Shown: positions 12,790-23,984, counted from the stretch's first letter. The stretch: DNA of 64,000 bases from Aselliscus stoliczkanus (GCA_033961575.1 CM066733.1:67268921-67332920), one strand, 5' to 3'. The notes: generated by a model from the letters alone, not told the origin. Program-made: numbers and translations.

Positions 12790-13636
12790 GAACATTTAGA
12801 TGAACTGTGAACACACAACATGTAGTTTTACAAAATGGGGTCAATCTTATTTGCATGCATACATTATCAAAAAGAAACAAATTTAGTTTAGCACAGTTTT
12901 TTAAAAAGTGTGGCTTTATGAATTATTCTGTTTTATATATGAAGCCATGTTTCCAGAATGCTAAAATATAAAAGTATTTTTGCATCGTAGGATTTCCCCA
13001 CAGATTAATATCAAACTTTCAAGGTATTTTTTAGCCCTTCCATTTGTAGTGTGAGTCATTGCACATTGCTCTCTTTCTTCATCGTTTTTCAGGTTAACTG
13101 ATAATAATTTCATGATGACTTGCAAAGTTTTTCAATATCCCCCAGGCATCTAGATGATCTGTTTCTGTCCCCTCCCAGATTAAATTACTCTTTTCCTCTT
13201 TCAGATAATTGTTCTAGGCTGTCGAGTTTAAAGATCCACCTCTTTGATAAAAAACTTTTAAATAAGTTCAACAGTAATTTGTCTCTTTATGACACTTTCG
13301 GTAGACCTCTGCATCTTATATTCACAAGTTTCAGCATATTCTGGGATTTAGCATATTGCTTCATTCTCTAGGAATCTAATTTAGCATCATGACTTTAAGT
13401 ATCTGAGACACAGGGGTGATAACCAAATTTTATTTCCATTCTAAACTGACTCCCAGACTCACACATTCAACTGCCACTCCATGCCTCCACTTTTAATATG
13501 CCCCACAGTGAACATCTGATTTTCTTCCCAAAACTGTGGCCCCATGCCATATTATGATAATCTATTTCCTTTTCTTGACTTTTTATTCTTTTGCCCTCTC
13601 TTTCCTCTTCCTTCCTTCCCTCCCTTCCTTCCATAT
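12790..13636. other. AT-rich non-coding sequence
   Basis: No recognised repeat or gene. A CT-rich tract (about 13595-13640) precedes the SINE insertion site. Confidence 0.5.
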
Positions 13637-14068
13637 CTGTTTTTTCTTTCTTTTTTGTTTTTTAAAAGATTTTACTGGGGAATTGGGGAGGGGAACAGAG
13701 AAGTTTCTGTCTTTTTGTTCTTCAGTTTAGTTGTGGAGGATGTTGCTTCACTGGCCCATGTTGGTATCATCATTGCGCCCTTCCCAGATGAGGCAGATCG
13801 GTTGCTGACCTCTGGATGTCGCTCACGGCGGCTATTGGCAGCTCACGCTGGCTGCCAGTCACTCACTGTAGCCTATGGCAGCCCACTGCAGCAGGGGCTG
13901 CAGCCCACACCGTTGCCAGGGCTCGCACAGCCCAGCTCCAGGTGGAGCTGTTGTTAGCTGTAGAGGGCAGTGTCACTGGCCCCCATGTGGGATCCGAACC
14001 GGGGCCGCTGGCATCCCAAAACCAGCGCTTAACCAATGCGCCACTCGGCCAGCCCCTGTTTTTTCTTT
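13637..14068 (-). mobile_element. Composite tRNA-derived SINE (long form), minus strand
   Basis: Same family and orientation as 7410-7896. Direct repeats CTGTTTTTTCTTT at 13637-13649 and 14056-14068 bound it. The B-box complement GGGATCCGAACCGGGGC lies near 13988. It lacks a short internal segment that the 7.4-kb and 34.6-kb copies have ahead of the GCTGTAGAGG motif. Confidence 0.85.
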
Positions 14069-14069
14069 T

Positions 14070-14215
14070 TTAAACTGAGGCATTAGTTGTACAAAATGTA
14101 GTACATGAACTCTTGAGGATATATAGCCAATTTAATTTTTACATACATATATAGCTATGTAACCAGTAATCTATAAGGCTTCTTTATGCCCTCACCCAGT
14201 CAGTACTCTTCAAGG
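14070..14215 (-). mobile_element. L1 3' UTR relic, minus strand
   Basis: The TTTAAACTGAGGCATTAGTTG start and the ATGTAACCAGTAATCTATAAG-like part resemble the antisense 3' UTR of mammalian-wide L1M elements. Short and diverged. Confidence 0.45.
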
Positions 14216-14514
14216 TTTAATCTATCTCTTTTCACCTTTTTTTTATAATCAGAGACCAGGTTTTTAATAAATAGACATGAAACTGAATATGATTGATTGA
14301 GTTACTATGTGTTTTTATGAAGTTATAAAGAGGTATTTTATGCCTGACTACCATTGAACTACAAGTTTGAAAAGTCACATTGTCAAAAATAAACACACCT
14401 CCATGAATACAGAACAAGTAATCTAAGAACTTAATATAAATGAATTTTTTTCTTTTCAAATGAAATACTATGAATACATTTTTAGTCCAAACTGTCAATT
14501 AATTTTAGTTTAGA

Positions 14515-14740
14515 TCAGGAAACAGCATTGTGTAGTGCTTCAAAGCATTAGGCTTTTGTCAGGTTATGTCTGGATTGAGTCCATGCTCTGACTTTTGCTG
14601 TTGTTTGTATCGGGACAAGGTGCTTAACCCTCCTATCCTTCTTTACTCATCTGCAGAATGCAAACAAAGAGCTACTGTGAGGATAGAGTGCAAAAATGAA
14701 TCTAAAAAAATTCCACATAGCATCTGGAATGTAATATGTT
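14515..14740 (+). mobile_element. MIR relic
   Basis: Sense MIR order: TGTCTGGATTGAGTCC, then a CTTAACCCTCC core, CTCATCTGCAGAATG, GTGAGGATAGAGTG, and a terminal ACATAGCATCTGG-like part. Strongly diverged. Confidence 0.6.
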
Positions 14741-14808
14741 TCTAATTAAGTTAGGTTAGCAATAAGTGGAAACAGAGAAGTAAATGAAAATCTATTGAGC
14801 ATTAGTAT

Positions 14809-15957
14809 TGTTGTCGGAGAGTGGGCCTTTCTCAGCGCAGAGTCCAGGTCCTTGGCAACTCGAGCAAAGAATTGAACGAGATACCAGAGTAAAGCAGTAA
14901 AATAAGTAGTTTATTAGAAAAGACAGTACGTCCAGACTAGAGGATGGCCTAAGGGCCCATTACCAAAGAGTGTGGAGGGGGCATATGCAAAGGTGAGGCT
15001 TAAAGGGAAGAAGTAGCAACAGAAGTGGCAGTAGCATCCGCGCCTTCCCTCCCAGGACTTGGGGTTTTTATCCTTTTTCTCCAGGATGGGCTGTTCTTCC
15101 TGGGCGTAGGACCACTTGATTGGCCCCTGTGATTAACAAGAGGTACTGCGTAGGTGTGAGTGACTGGTCTGATCTAGTTGGATATTTTGCACCCATTTGC
15201 TCTTCCCGCAGGGGTAGGTAATTACAATACAAAGGGGAGTTTTGGGTGGAGAGGGGATGTCCCCAGGTGGTCACACTGTGGGATGTGCAGGAATGCAGAG
15301 ACCCAATGCCTGCCTCTAACTACCTGCCTAGGTTTCCTTGAGAGACGTGATCCCCGTAAAATCTCTATGGGAAGCTGAGGGACAGGAGGTCTCTTCTTCT
15401 GTATCTGCTTCCTGCTGTGCAGGGGCATAGAGCTGTCCTTGCCTATTGGGGTTCACGGAACTCTCGCCCTAGCTGATCTCAGATGAGAGGAAGGGGTCTC
15501 AAGCTCCACCTGGAAGACCGTGTTGGCTTCTTTGCTTGTTGGGGTATCCCCTGTATCCTCAAGGCTCCTGAATGAGGACGAAAAATATAAATCTATTAGT
15601 TCTTATGAAACTTGTGGCTATTCAGTCCATCACTCAAGTGGTGTCAGTTGTCCGGACACAGAATGGGTTTGACATTTAGCTTCCTTGCCTGGGGGATATT
15701 AGGAAGTCTCTGGCTTTCAAATAGTTATCTGAAGCAGGGCTAGGAGATTTCTATTGTTTCAGATTCAGGAACTAATTTACAAAGCAATTAAGAAGCATGG
15801 GGGATCTTCCGTCAGAAAAGCAATCAAGGCCCAAGAGCCAAGAAACTAAAGAACTAGGGAGGAGACTTAACATTTTTATACTTAACATTTCTATAGGAAA
15901 GAAAACTTTAAAGTTTTTCAGTGGTGGGGGTTGGTGCTGCTCAGTTGGCCGGCAACA
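14809..15957 (-). mobile_element. Solo LTR, ERV1-type (copy 2), inverted, 1,149 bp
   Basis: Reverse complement of the LTR family at 8684-9913, recognisable along the whole length with small indels. The TG/CA ends are intact. A perfect 4-bp duplication GTAT (14805-14808 and 15958-15961) bounds it. Read in LTR orientation the duplicated tetramer is ATAC, the same as around copy 1. No internal viral sequence is present. Confidence 0.92.
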
Positions 15958-15961
15958 GTAT

Positions 15962-16345
15962 TGCTTTCTTCTAAATATCTTGCATGCATTATTTCACTTA
16001 ATCAAAAAGGAGATATATTGTATTTTGTTTCCTCTTCTGATCTTTTTTTGTGAGTGGTTGTTGTTTTGTTTTTGTTTATTTTCTTCTTTTGTATGTTTGA
16101 TATTTCTGTACAAGTTGACTGTAGGTTGTTGGTTGGTTTTTTTGGGGTTTTTTTTTTTTTTACATGTGAGAGCATTTGGTTTCCTTTGGTGGCTGCAGTG
16201 ACCTGTTTTGCTCTAAAATCTCTCTGTAACTGGGCCCACACAAAGAGACACAAGAATCATCATACCCAGCGGCCAACTATAGATAAAACCAGAGCATTTC
16301 TGGGTTTGACATACAAGAGTCACACCCAAAAGGAAGTCGCTACAG
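15962..16345. other. T-rich non-coding sequence
   Basis: Contains T-rich runs (about 16040-16160) of uncertain origin. The ORFs over it are low-complexity phenylalanine/leucine-rich artefacts. Confidence 0.5.
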
Positions 16346-16351
16346 GTGCCC

Positions 16352-16961
16352 TGTCGCGTCTCAGCGTGGCTGGGTCTGGCTTCCTCGAGAGGACCAGCGA
16401 GACTCAGAAAAAGAAAGAAAGAGCAGCTTTTATTGAGTACAAACAGGGAAGGAGCTTTGTTCTTTCCGTGGTCTGTAATTCACATGTGTCACCCAAGAAT
16501 TTAGCCAAATCTCCCTATGCCTCACTCACCACCTCAGCCGAAAGACCCTTGACCAATACAACATTGCCTCCTACGGGAACAGTTAATGATTCACTATGAC
16601 ACTTAGAGGCAAGAATGCAAGGAGGACTGCTGTTATCTTCTTAGGAAGATTTCTCTTCTCTGCAGATAAGGGTTTACAGGCCCTTAGGCCCCTTAGGCTT
16701 CACCTCCTTGATTCCTTCCAGGGTACCCTCAGGACGACGCCTGGCTTGGGCCACCCTGATGTGCACATATTTTTAGGATCTTGCACATATTTTAGGGTTT
16801 TGCGCATCTTTTAGGGTCTTGCCCGTCATTGACTGACCTGCCCTTTCTCTTAGGGTCCCATGGGGTTTTGCCATAAACATAGTGAAAATCCTGTCCCCAT
16901 GAGGCTCTGCTGTTATGGACAAATGCAGGGAGACAAACGGCGAGGCTGCTGTGAGGCCACA
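16352..16961 (-). mobile_element. LTR without target duplication, at the edge of the segmental duplication
   Basis: Read on the minus strand, it starts TGTGGCCTCAC (16961 downward), has AATAAAAGCTGCTC at about 16425-16438 as a polyadenylation region, and ends CGCGACA at 16352. The first 6 bp outside each end (GTGCCC and AGGATG) do not match. Either this is a recombined or partial provirus, or one flank was replaced. No primer-binding site follows the U5 end. Its inner end is one base from where copy A starts. It is a different family from the other LTRs here. Confidence 0.7.
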
Positions 16962-17484
16962 AGGATGGGCAGAAGCTGTGCTGCGGGTGACGAGGGGCCC
17001 CGGGCCCTGTGTCCTGGCTCTCACTGGACTGCAGAAGCTGGTAGCTGAGCCTGGGAAAATGCACGACTAGCTTTTCAGGGATGGTGCATGGTGCCGGGCA
17101 GGTTTACCGAACAGTTCCATCTGCAAGGCCATAACCTCTGAGCTCAGTGGTGCATCTAAGGAGACGGGAGGCCCACAGCTTAAGCGGCAGGCCTCACGTC
17201 ACACCAGGAGGAGCTGGTCACATGACAGCCTTTCAATGTCAGTCTGTTGGACACATTAGCTGTTAAGTGGCGTAGGCAGAGGGTAAATTAGGTCTGCTGA
17301 GCTCCAGATCCCATATCCTCTTCAGGGTACCTTAACATAGCAGGAAAGGGTCAACTGGAGTGCCGAGCCCATAAAGGGGGTCTTGCCATTACAGGGACGG
17401 GCTGGACCTGGGTGATTCTCCCTTTTTGGGTCAATTCCAGGTTCCTGGGGGCTCAGCAGTGGTCTGGGAGGGACCGTGCTCCTG

Positions 17485-17640
17485 TGTTGCCCGGGAATCA
17501 CCTGGGAGGGGGGATGCTGGCTAAATGCAAATTCCTAGGCCTCTCAGGCTGACTCCCACTGTCCCAATCAGGGCGTGGGCATCTGATTTTAATACTGCGG
17601 GTGATGCTGCCACATCTGAAAGCCTGGCTCTCGTGTGTTT
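17485..17640 (+). mobile_element. MER5-like hAT relic (copy A)
   Basis: GGAATCACCTGGGAGG, TAAATGCAAATTCCTAGGCC, and the ATCTGATTTTAATA centre follow the order of MER5A/B non-autonomous hAT elements. It is also present at 39775-39930, so it predates the duplication. Confidence 0.65.
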
Positions 17641-17847
17641 CATGCCAGCGTGAAGATGACACGTTTGCCAACCCTCATCCTCACATCCCCTTGAACCTGT
17701 GGAGTGCATTTTAAAGTCTGCCTGCTGAAGTGAGATGCCAAGCGAGGCTTCTTCCCTGGAAGGTTTCCAGAAGGTCATAGTTTTGGCCTCTGAGTCGAGT
17801 TTGCCATGTGGTAAGATTTTTCACCAAACAGCTGTATTTCTCTGAGC

Positions 17848-18126
17848 TTGAATTCCTGTTTTCAGGAGTTTACATGTGTCAGTGGTTGCTTACAGGCTCC
17901 TGGGCTCAAACAGACACACTCTGTCACTCACTGCTTTCTTCTCGGTCACATTCTACAGGCAGCCGACATCCTGCGTGCCAGCCGGACCTCTGGCTCCCGG
18001 CTGCAGAGCCGCCGTCCAAGTAACATTCGTCGTCGGGCCCTCCTGGCAGCCGCTGTCACTTCTCTGAATGGGACACGTCACTGCGTTTCGTGGTTTACTC
18101 TTCCCTGGCGGGCTGACTGTCCGTAG
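17848..18126 (+). other. Weak coding candidate retained in both duplicate copies
   Basis: A 92-residue frame is open here, and a 102-residue version is open at 40103-40411. The C-terminal part (from the glutamine/alanine after a TTCTACAG acceptor-like sequence near 17959) is arginine/serine-rich and differs by a single Arg/Gln replacement between copies. No known domain was recognised. At the high identity between copies an open frame of this size can persist by chance, so this is recorded rather than called a gene. Confidence 0.15.
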
Positions 18127-18268
18127 AGGGCTGGGCCGGGCTAGCTCTGACCCAGCTTCTCTCAGAAAAGGCAGCCAGGGAAGACAGTCGTAGCACAGCG
18201 ACGGCACTGGGTCCTGGCTGGGAGCCACCTGGGCCTGACCTCAGAGCTCCAGTCCGGCCTCTGCCTTC

Positions 18269-18431
18269 CACGAGCAACTTGAAGGCCAGCCTAGTAGCGC
18301 GGTGGTTAAGCGCTGGCCTGGGAAGCCAGAGGCCCTGGTTTGGCCCCACATGTGAGGGCCAGTGACACTGCTCTCAAAAAAAAAAAAACACAAAAAAAAG
18401 AAAAAGAAAAAAAGAAAACACGAGCAACTTG
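18269..18431 (+). mobile_element. Copy-A-specific short SINE
   Basis: Direct repeats CACGAGCAACTTG at 18269-18281 and 18419-18431 bound a tRNA-like SINE (18282-18418) with an impure A-rich tail. The empty site CACGAGCAACTTG occurs once in copy B at 40554-40566. The insertion therefore happened in copy A after the duplication, unless a conversion event erased it from B. It lies in the middle of an older MIR. Confidence 0.95.
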
Positions 18432-18535
18432 GTGTTTGGCAAGTTAAGTCTTCACCTCTCTGAGCCTCAGTCTCCTAAACTCTAAAATGGGGACAGTAAT
18501 AGCTCCACTTCATAGTTACTGAGACAAATATGATT
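18432..18535 (+). mobile_element. MIR relic (copy A)
   Basis: GTTAAGTCTTCACCTCTCTG, CTCAGTCTCC, and AAAATGGGGACAGTAATAGC are typical MIR core sequence. The counterpart is 40567-40665 in copy B. Confidence 0.75.
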
Positions 18536-18664
18536 GGCCGATCAAGCCCTCAGGCCGGTGCCTCGCCCACATGGAGTCCTCAGTGCCGGTCAGTGGTCAT
18601 CAGTGCTGGAGTGGGCCTCACAGGCAGGTAGTAGCAGTGACTCCCCCATGGGGGCCCTGCTGGG

Positions 18665-18833
18665 TCTTCAGCCTGCTGCTCCCCGCTCCAGCTGTCTCAG
18701 GGACGTCACACACTGTCCCAGTCTTCAGCCTGCTGCTCCCCGCTCCAGCTGTCTCAGGGACGTCACACACTGTCCTGTCTTCAGTGTGCTGCTCCCACTC
18801 CAGCTGTCTCAGAGACATCACACATTGTCCCAG
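18665..18833. repeat. 57-bp minisatellite, three units (copy A)
   Basis: Units start at 18665, 18722 and 18778, each with TCTTCAG, GCTGCTCCC, CAGCTGTCTCAG and GTCACACA-type segments. The last unit has a 1-bp shorter period. Copy B has four units at 40797-41023. ORFs through it in both strands are repeat artefacts. Confidence 0.95.
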
Positions 18834-20089
18834 CAAACTTTGTGTCATCTCCTTGCCTTCACCTGCTCTATCCATGCAGGCCCTGGGACCCCTCTTCCTC
18901 TAGGAAGCTTCCCGCCAGGTGAGCCCCATGGTAATGTTACATGGCCATAGCGTCTCCAGCCTGCGGCCTTCTCAGGGACAGAGGGCATAGGGCATATCGT
19001 TGCAACCACTGTCCTGGCATGGTCCTGACACAGAATGTGTAGGGTTAGGTAACATGGTGTAGCTGGATCACCTTCATGCCAGGCTCTGGCTGCGTCCATC
19101 ACTGTCGGAGGGAGGGGACACATTCTCAGCCAGACATCTCTGCAAGATAGGTGAGCCCATTCGCTCACAAGCACCCTCATGCTGCTGATTTGGGAAATAT
19201 GACTGCTCTTCAGGACACATGAGAACATGTGTGGGGTGGGGGCAAAGTACAATAGGTGGAATTATCCTAATAATTATCATCACTACCACCCACCGCTGCC
19301 ACATGTACCCCCGCATCCTGGAAGTGGGGAAGGCAATACACGGGGGAGGACAACACAGGGCTAGGAATGGGGAGGGAAAAAAGCAGGGGTGGGGAGGGAG
19401 GCGAGGGGAGGCCCACTGCCCAGGCCACAAACACCTGGGCTCATACTGCCATCGTTATTTATTGTGACATGGAGCAAGTCACTCCTCCTCACGGGCTGAA
19501 CGCACCTGCAGGAAATCCTCCATCCACGGTTAAAGGACGGAGGCAGAAGGTTCAGGGCATGCCTCTGGTTCCAAGCATTGCTTAGGGACAGCCTCGGGGT
19601 TATATCATTCTGGGGGATGCTTTCAACAGGGTGAGTCTATTCATTTCAAATAGATACTGTTCCAGGTTTAAAACAATGCCAACAGGGGACCATTTTGTAA
19701 TTAGATGGAAAGTTGGCAGCCCCTTTGCCTGCATTATCCAGGGAATAATGTTAGCCTCTCCTAGAAATATCTTGGTAGTCCCTGTTTTCCATGCCCAAGG
19801 CTATTTACTTTGCAGCAGGGTGTGTGGTTACCATATCTCAGTGTGAACAAGTGTTAAAATCTACCCAGTTTCATGACGGAAAATAAGACCAACACTTCAG
19901 AATCTCCAATGCCACCATCTGGGTCAGCTTTCCATCACTGCGTTTCTGGCTAGAATGTCATAATGGGGACTGTCTTCCATGTGGTAGAAAATCCCAATGG
20001 CAGCCTAGGAGCTAGACCCACTTGTCCGGCCTCCTGACCTGATTGCTCACCTGCCGTGCCATCTCCTGCTCAGTCATGAATCGACCTCA

Positions 20090-20200
20090 TGTTCTAGCTC
20101 TGTGAAGTTCAGTGGCTTGCTGAGGATGAGGGGGAGATATGCAGGCAGATGCCTGGACCTGGGTCCCCTCACTGCAGGGCAGCACCAGGACTCACAGCCA
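20090..20200 (-). mobile_element. MIR relic, minus strand
   Basis: GTGAAGTTCAGTGGCTTGC, GGATGAGG and GATGCCTGGACCTGGGTCCC follow an antisense MIR. The equivalent in copy B is near 43365-43440. Confidence 0.5.
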
Positions 20201-22254
20201 CACCACCACACTTGCTCTGTGCTGGGCGTCGCCTGAGAGCTTTCCATGCCCCGATAACCTCCCCCGCTTTTCCTGCCCTGTTCACATGTATAGGACCAGA
20301 AGTGGTGCTGTGAGGTGGGAGTGGGGATTGAGGGGGAGGGGACCAAAACACTGAGAGCCACAGAAATTGAAATATATTTTTAGGTCTCCACAGTGCGCTT
20401 TTACTTGGAGTTAGAATGACTTGTGTTATTGATACCCCAAAAAGCACAGCCAACAGAAGTCTTGATTTCCTCCAAATGGAAGAGTAGTACAGCTCACAAA
20501 ATGGCCTGACTTCAGATGTTTGGGACCAATGGGGAATACATTTATTTAAAAGCATTTTGAAATATTAAGAAAAGTAGAAATTAACACATATGGTCCAGGA
20601 AAAGCTCACATGAAATACATGTGAGATGACCAGTGTACTGATATCTGAGAGTCACACCCACACGAGGACTCGGAATTTAACTGGTGGCTCTGTGGGATCC
20701 CTGCACTTCATGTCAAAGGTTCAAGGCAATAAAAAAATGAATAGCAATTGCTGTTCAACAGTAAAATAAGACACACACTCTTCACAGAATATAACTTTCC
20801 CCTCTGGGGGAAAACAAGAGTCGATTAGCTATTTTATTTTATAAGGTTCCAAACCTTCAAAATACTATATCATGTACAGAACTGCAGAGAGCAATTTACT
20901 GAGCTTTAGAACAGTATCAGATTTAAACACAGCCAAGACCAGTAAAAGCATTTATACCTAGTTTTCCTGGATCTCTCAGTAAGCTGAGTTAGCGAGAAGT
21001 CAGACTCCTGATGGACAAAACAAAAACAAAACCTGAAAAAAGAAAAGGTATTGAAAAACGCATTTGTGTAAGTTACTGCTAACAGGGAAAAAGAACAGAC
21101 ATTGATTCCATGTAATTTTAGACATCAAGTTGTTTGTATTTATAAAATAAACAGTCAATTTTTAGATCAGTGGAAAATACTGTGGGCCACAAAAAAGTAC
21201 AGCTCTTCAATGTTACTCGAACTTGTACTTGTAATGAACAGAGACACTGAGTAACTTGGGGTGGTGACTTCCTGTCCGGACACCAGCGTGGCCTAAGTCC
21301 TGAGTTACAAACACTGAGTTACTCCCACACATGGGACGGCGGCCAGTCCTTGATGTTCTTGGCCAGTCCTCGATGTTATTCTCTGTGTGGAATTCAGACG
21401 CGCTGTGATGTTGAGGGGGCAACTGCTTGAAATCATTCTGCAATAATAGTTGGTATTGTGCAGGTTTGCCACACAGAGTTCTTAATTAGGCGGCAAGGTT
21501 GGCAGACAGGCATATGCAGTGTGCGTTGTAAATACTCTGTGGTCTTGTGCCGTCTCTAGTATCAGGGGGAGCCTGGGACCCCGCATGCCCAATGGTGTGC
21601 CAAAGCCTGCCTTGGCATCCAGCTCTTACATCCCCATCTGTGCTGTTTTCCAAGCCAAAAGTAACGAATACAGGAACTGCTGACTTTGCAAACAGAAGTG
21701 GTCTCAGCAGCCATCGAAAGGCACAGAATTGACTCTCTCTTCCTAATAAAGCAATGTTCTCTCAGCCGTGTTACTGCTGGCTAACAGGTGGGTTCTGTTC
21801 TCTAGGTGAAACTCTTGGCTACGTCACAGGCCAGCCTGGAGGTACCTGTGTGGGCAGTTTACAGCTGTAAATACCTACTTTGGTATTTATTACACAAATA
21901 TTCACGCAAGTGTTGCTCCCTCAGCGAAATAGTCACTGACCCAAAGCCTCCGCATGAGGCTGTGGGCCAGCTTCCCACCACTCACCCCGGGTCTGACATC
22001 TGGAGTCAGAGGTTTCACTGTGTCCCTAGCCTGCGGGCCTGTCTGCTGGAGGGGAGGACAGACGGAATGAGCCCAAGGCTCCTGCGGGGGTCCTGCAGTG
22101 CTAAAACTGAAGCATAGCAATGAAAGCAAGGGAGCCCTGTCAGTTCTGTTGTGATAAGGGAAGGGTCTCTGTGCCACCCACGAGCTAGGGGCTTTCTGAA
22201 GCATGCTTACATGCTTACAAAACCTTCGGTGCTTCCAAAACCTCAGGAAGCAGC

Positions 22255-22350
22255 TATTCCTGCCCCACATACAGGGGAGGAATCGGAGGCTCGGTGGAGC
22301 GCCTGCGACCCGTGTCCCGGCCGCACAGCTAGGAAGCAGTACAGCTGCCA
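22255..22350 (-). mobile_element. MIR relic, minus strand
   Basis: ACAGGGGAGGAATCGGAGGC and CGCACAGCTAGGAAGCAG correspond to the antisense MIR core. It is duplicated at about 49744-49840. Confidence 0.55.
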
Positions 22351-22489
22351 CTGGCCCCCAGGTCTCTCTGAGTGTGTTTGCAAAACGAGAAGCAATGGTG
22401 TCTCGGGGGCTCTAATAAGTAGCTTTTGAAAGAGTCTTGTGCTTTCTAGGAAGACCATGGTTTGGCTAATCTCACACTGTGAGCGCATA

Positions 22490-22630
22490 AAATGCCTTTC
22501 TTCACTGAAAAAATATTTACCGGGCATCTACATACGCCAGGTGCCATTCCAGTCATGTGGGGTGGAGCAGCAGCTAAGAGAGACAAAGTCCCTGTCCCCT
22601 TGGAGGGCACAGTGACAGTAATTACATGTG
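22490..22630. mobile_element. Ancient LINE-like 3' end relic
   Basis: The order AAAAATATTTACCGGGCATC, CCAGGTGCCATTCCAG, GTGGAGCAGCAGC, GTCCCTGTCCCC is the widespread mammalian motif series of an old L2/L1M-class repeat. Duplicated at about 49980-50120. Exact family not resolved. Confidence 0.45.
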
Positions 22631-23984
22631 AATACAAGAAAGAGAAATCTTACCTTTCTGAGGTAGTTTCGGAAGAAATCTGGGGAGGGCAGTCTTGGTA
22701 GATCCAGTGCTAATTAATAAGAATTATAATAAGTTAGGTTGTAAAAGTGCTGTAATAACAGTAGTGATGGATTATTCAGGGAGATCATAGGTGTCTACAG
22801 AACTACCTGTAATTCAAACTCTCTAAGAATTTCTTTAGCAAAAGGTTATACAGTCTATTTTCCATAATTCAGAGTTCGCCTCCTGGGGATGAATGAGGAA
22901 AGGGCATTTCTAGATGACAAAGCTTAATCCTCCTCTTGGAACCTTTTCCCTGAGGTAACCATGTGGATGAAAGCTCCTGGGGGGACATGGAAAAGCAGAC
23001 CCAGGTCCACCTGACCCCAGAGCTCTGACGTCCTCCGCGGCACCCACAAGGACGGCTGGGTCTCAGACCTCCACGGACCCCAGGCTTCCTCCCTTCCTCT
23101 CAGAGGACGTGTCCATGAGCAGGGAAAACCACCCGGGTCCCTGGAGCAGAAGTCTACCTCGTGTCCTCTGAATTATCAAATGTTGACCCCACGGCCCTGT
23201 CACCACTGAGATGCCACTGCTGCAGGCGGCATCTATGAGTTGGAGCCCACCATTTCCCTTTAACAAGAGGCTACAATGACTCTCAGAGGACACAGGAGCG
23301 CTGCAGACCCAACAAGCAATAGCAGCCAAGTGCCCGACGTGTATCTACGAAGGGCCCCTTGAAATAGCTCACGTCTCCTCTCGTGTCCTTTCATGTCCTG
23401 AGAATTGGGATACGTTTCCTCCTTCTGTATGTATAATCTAAAAGAGGTTTTTATGTAACATTGGTGTTAGTTCTTTCTTAAATATTTGATACAGCTCTCC
23501 AGTGAAATTGATGAATACTGGTCCTGGAGTTTCTTTCTGGGAAGGTTTTGAATTACAGACTTGATCTCTTTAATAAATATGAGGCTATCAGGATTTTAAA
23601 TTTCTTCTTGTGTTAGTTTTGGTAAAGTTTTGGTAAGCTGTATGTTTCGATTAATTTGTCCATTTTATCTAAGCTGTTAAATTTATAGGTATAAAGAGTT
23701 CATAATATTACATCCTTTTAATATTTACAGGACTCTGTAGAAATGTCCTTTTATCATTTTTTTCTTAATCAGTCTAGCTAATGTTTAACAAAATGTATTA
23801 ATTTTTTCAAAGACCTTTAGCTTTGTTAGTTTTCTCTATTGTCTTCTAATTCATTAATTTCCACTCATTTTTTAATTTCCTTTTTTGTATACTTTTATTT
23901 AAAATTTGCTCTTCTTTTCAAGCTTCTTAATGTGGAAGCTTAGAGCACTGATTTTAAACCTTTCTACTCCTATGTCCCCTCCCA

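Larger units (their letters stand above)
16963..23408. repeat. Segmental duplication, copy A
   Basis: Homologous in direct orientation to 39248-45942 plus 49456-50898. Similarity starts at GGATGGGCAGAAGCTG and stops after GAGAATTGG. The left end (to about 17640) and the part right of about 21970 are almost identical to copy B. The middle is visibly more diverged. Copy A carries its own SINE (18282-18418) and lacks two LTRs, a 267-bp tandem unit and 3.5 kb found in copy B. No gene was recognised inside. Confidence 0.95.

Noticed and set aside
8684..15957. The possibility that the two ERV1 LTRs flank one provirus
   Set aside because: They are in opposite orientation, each has its own complete 4-bp target duplication, and no gag/pol/env-like sequence lies between them.
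16054..16599. 181-residue ORF
   Set aside because: The N-terminal half is T-rich low complexity and the rest is antisense LTR.
17521..17778. 85-residue minus-strand ORF conserved in both copies
   Set aside because: It overlaps a MER5-like transposon relic. Conservation is explained by recent duplication.
18534..18950. 138-residue repeat-containing ORF (and 40666-41112 in copy B)
   Set aside because: It spans the 57-bp minisatellite, also a multiple of three, plus a MIR. The repetitive peptide is an artefact.
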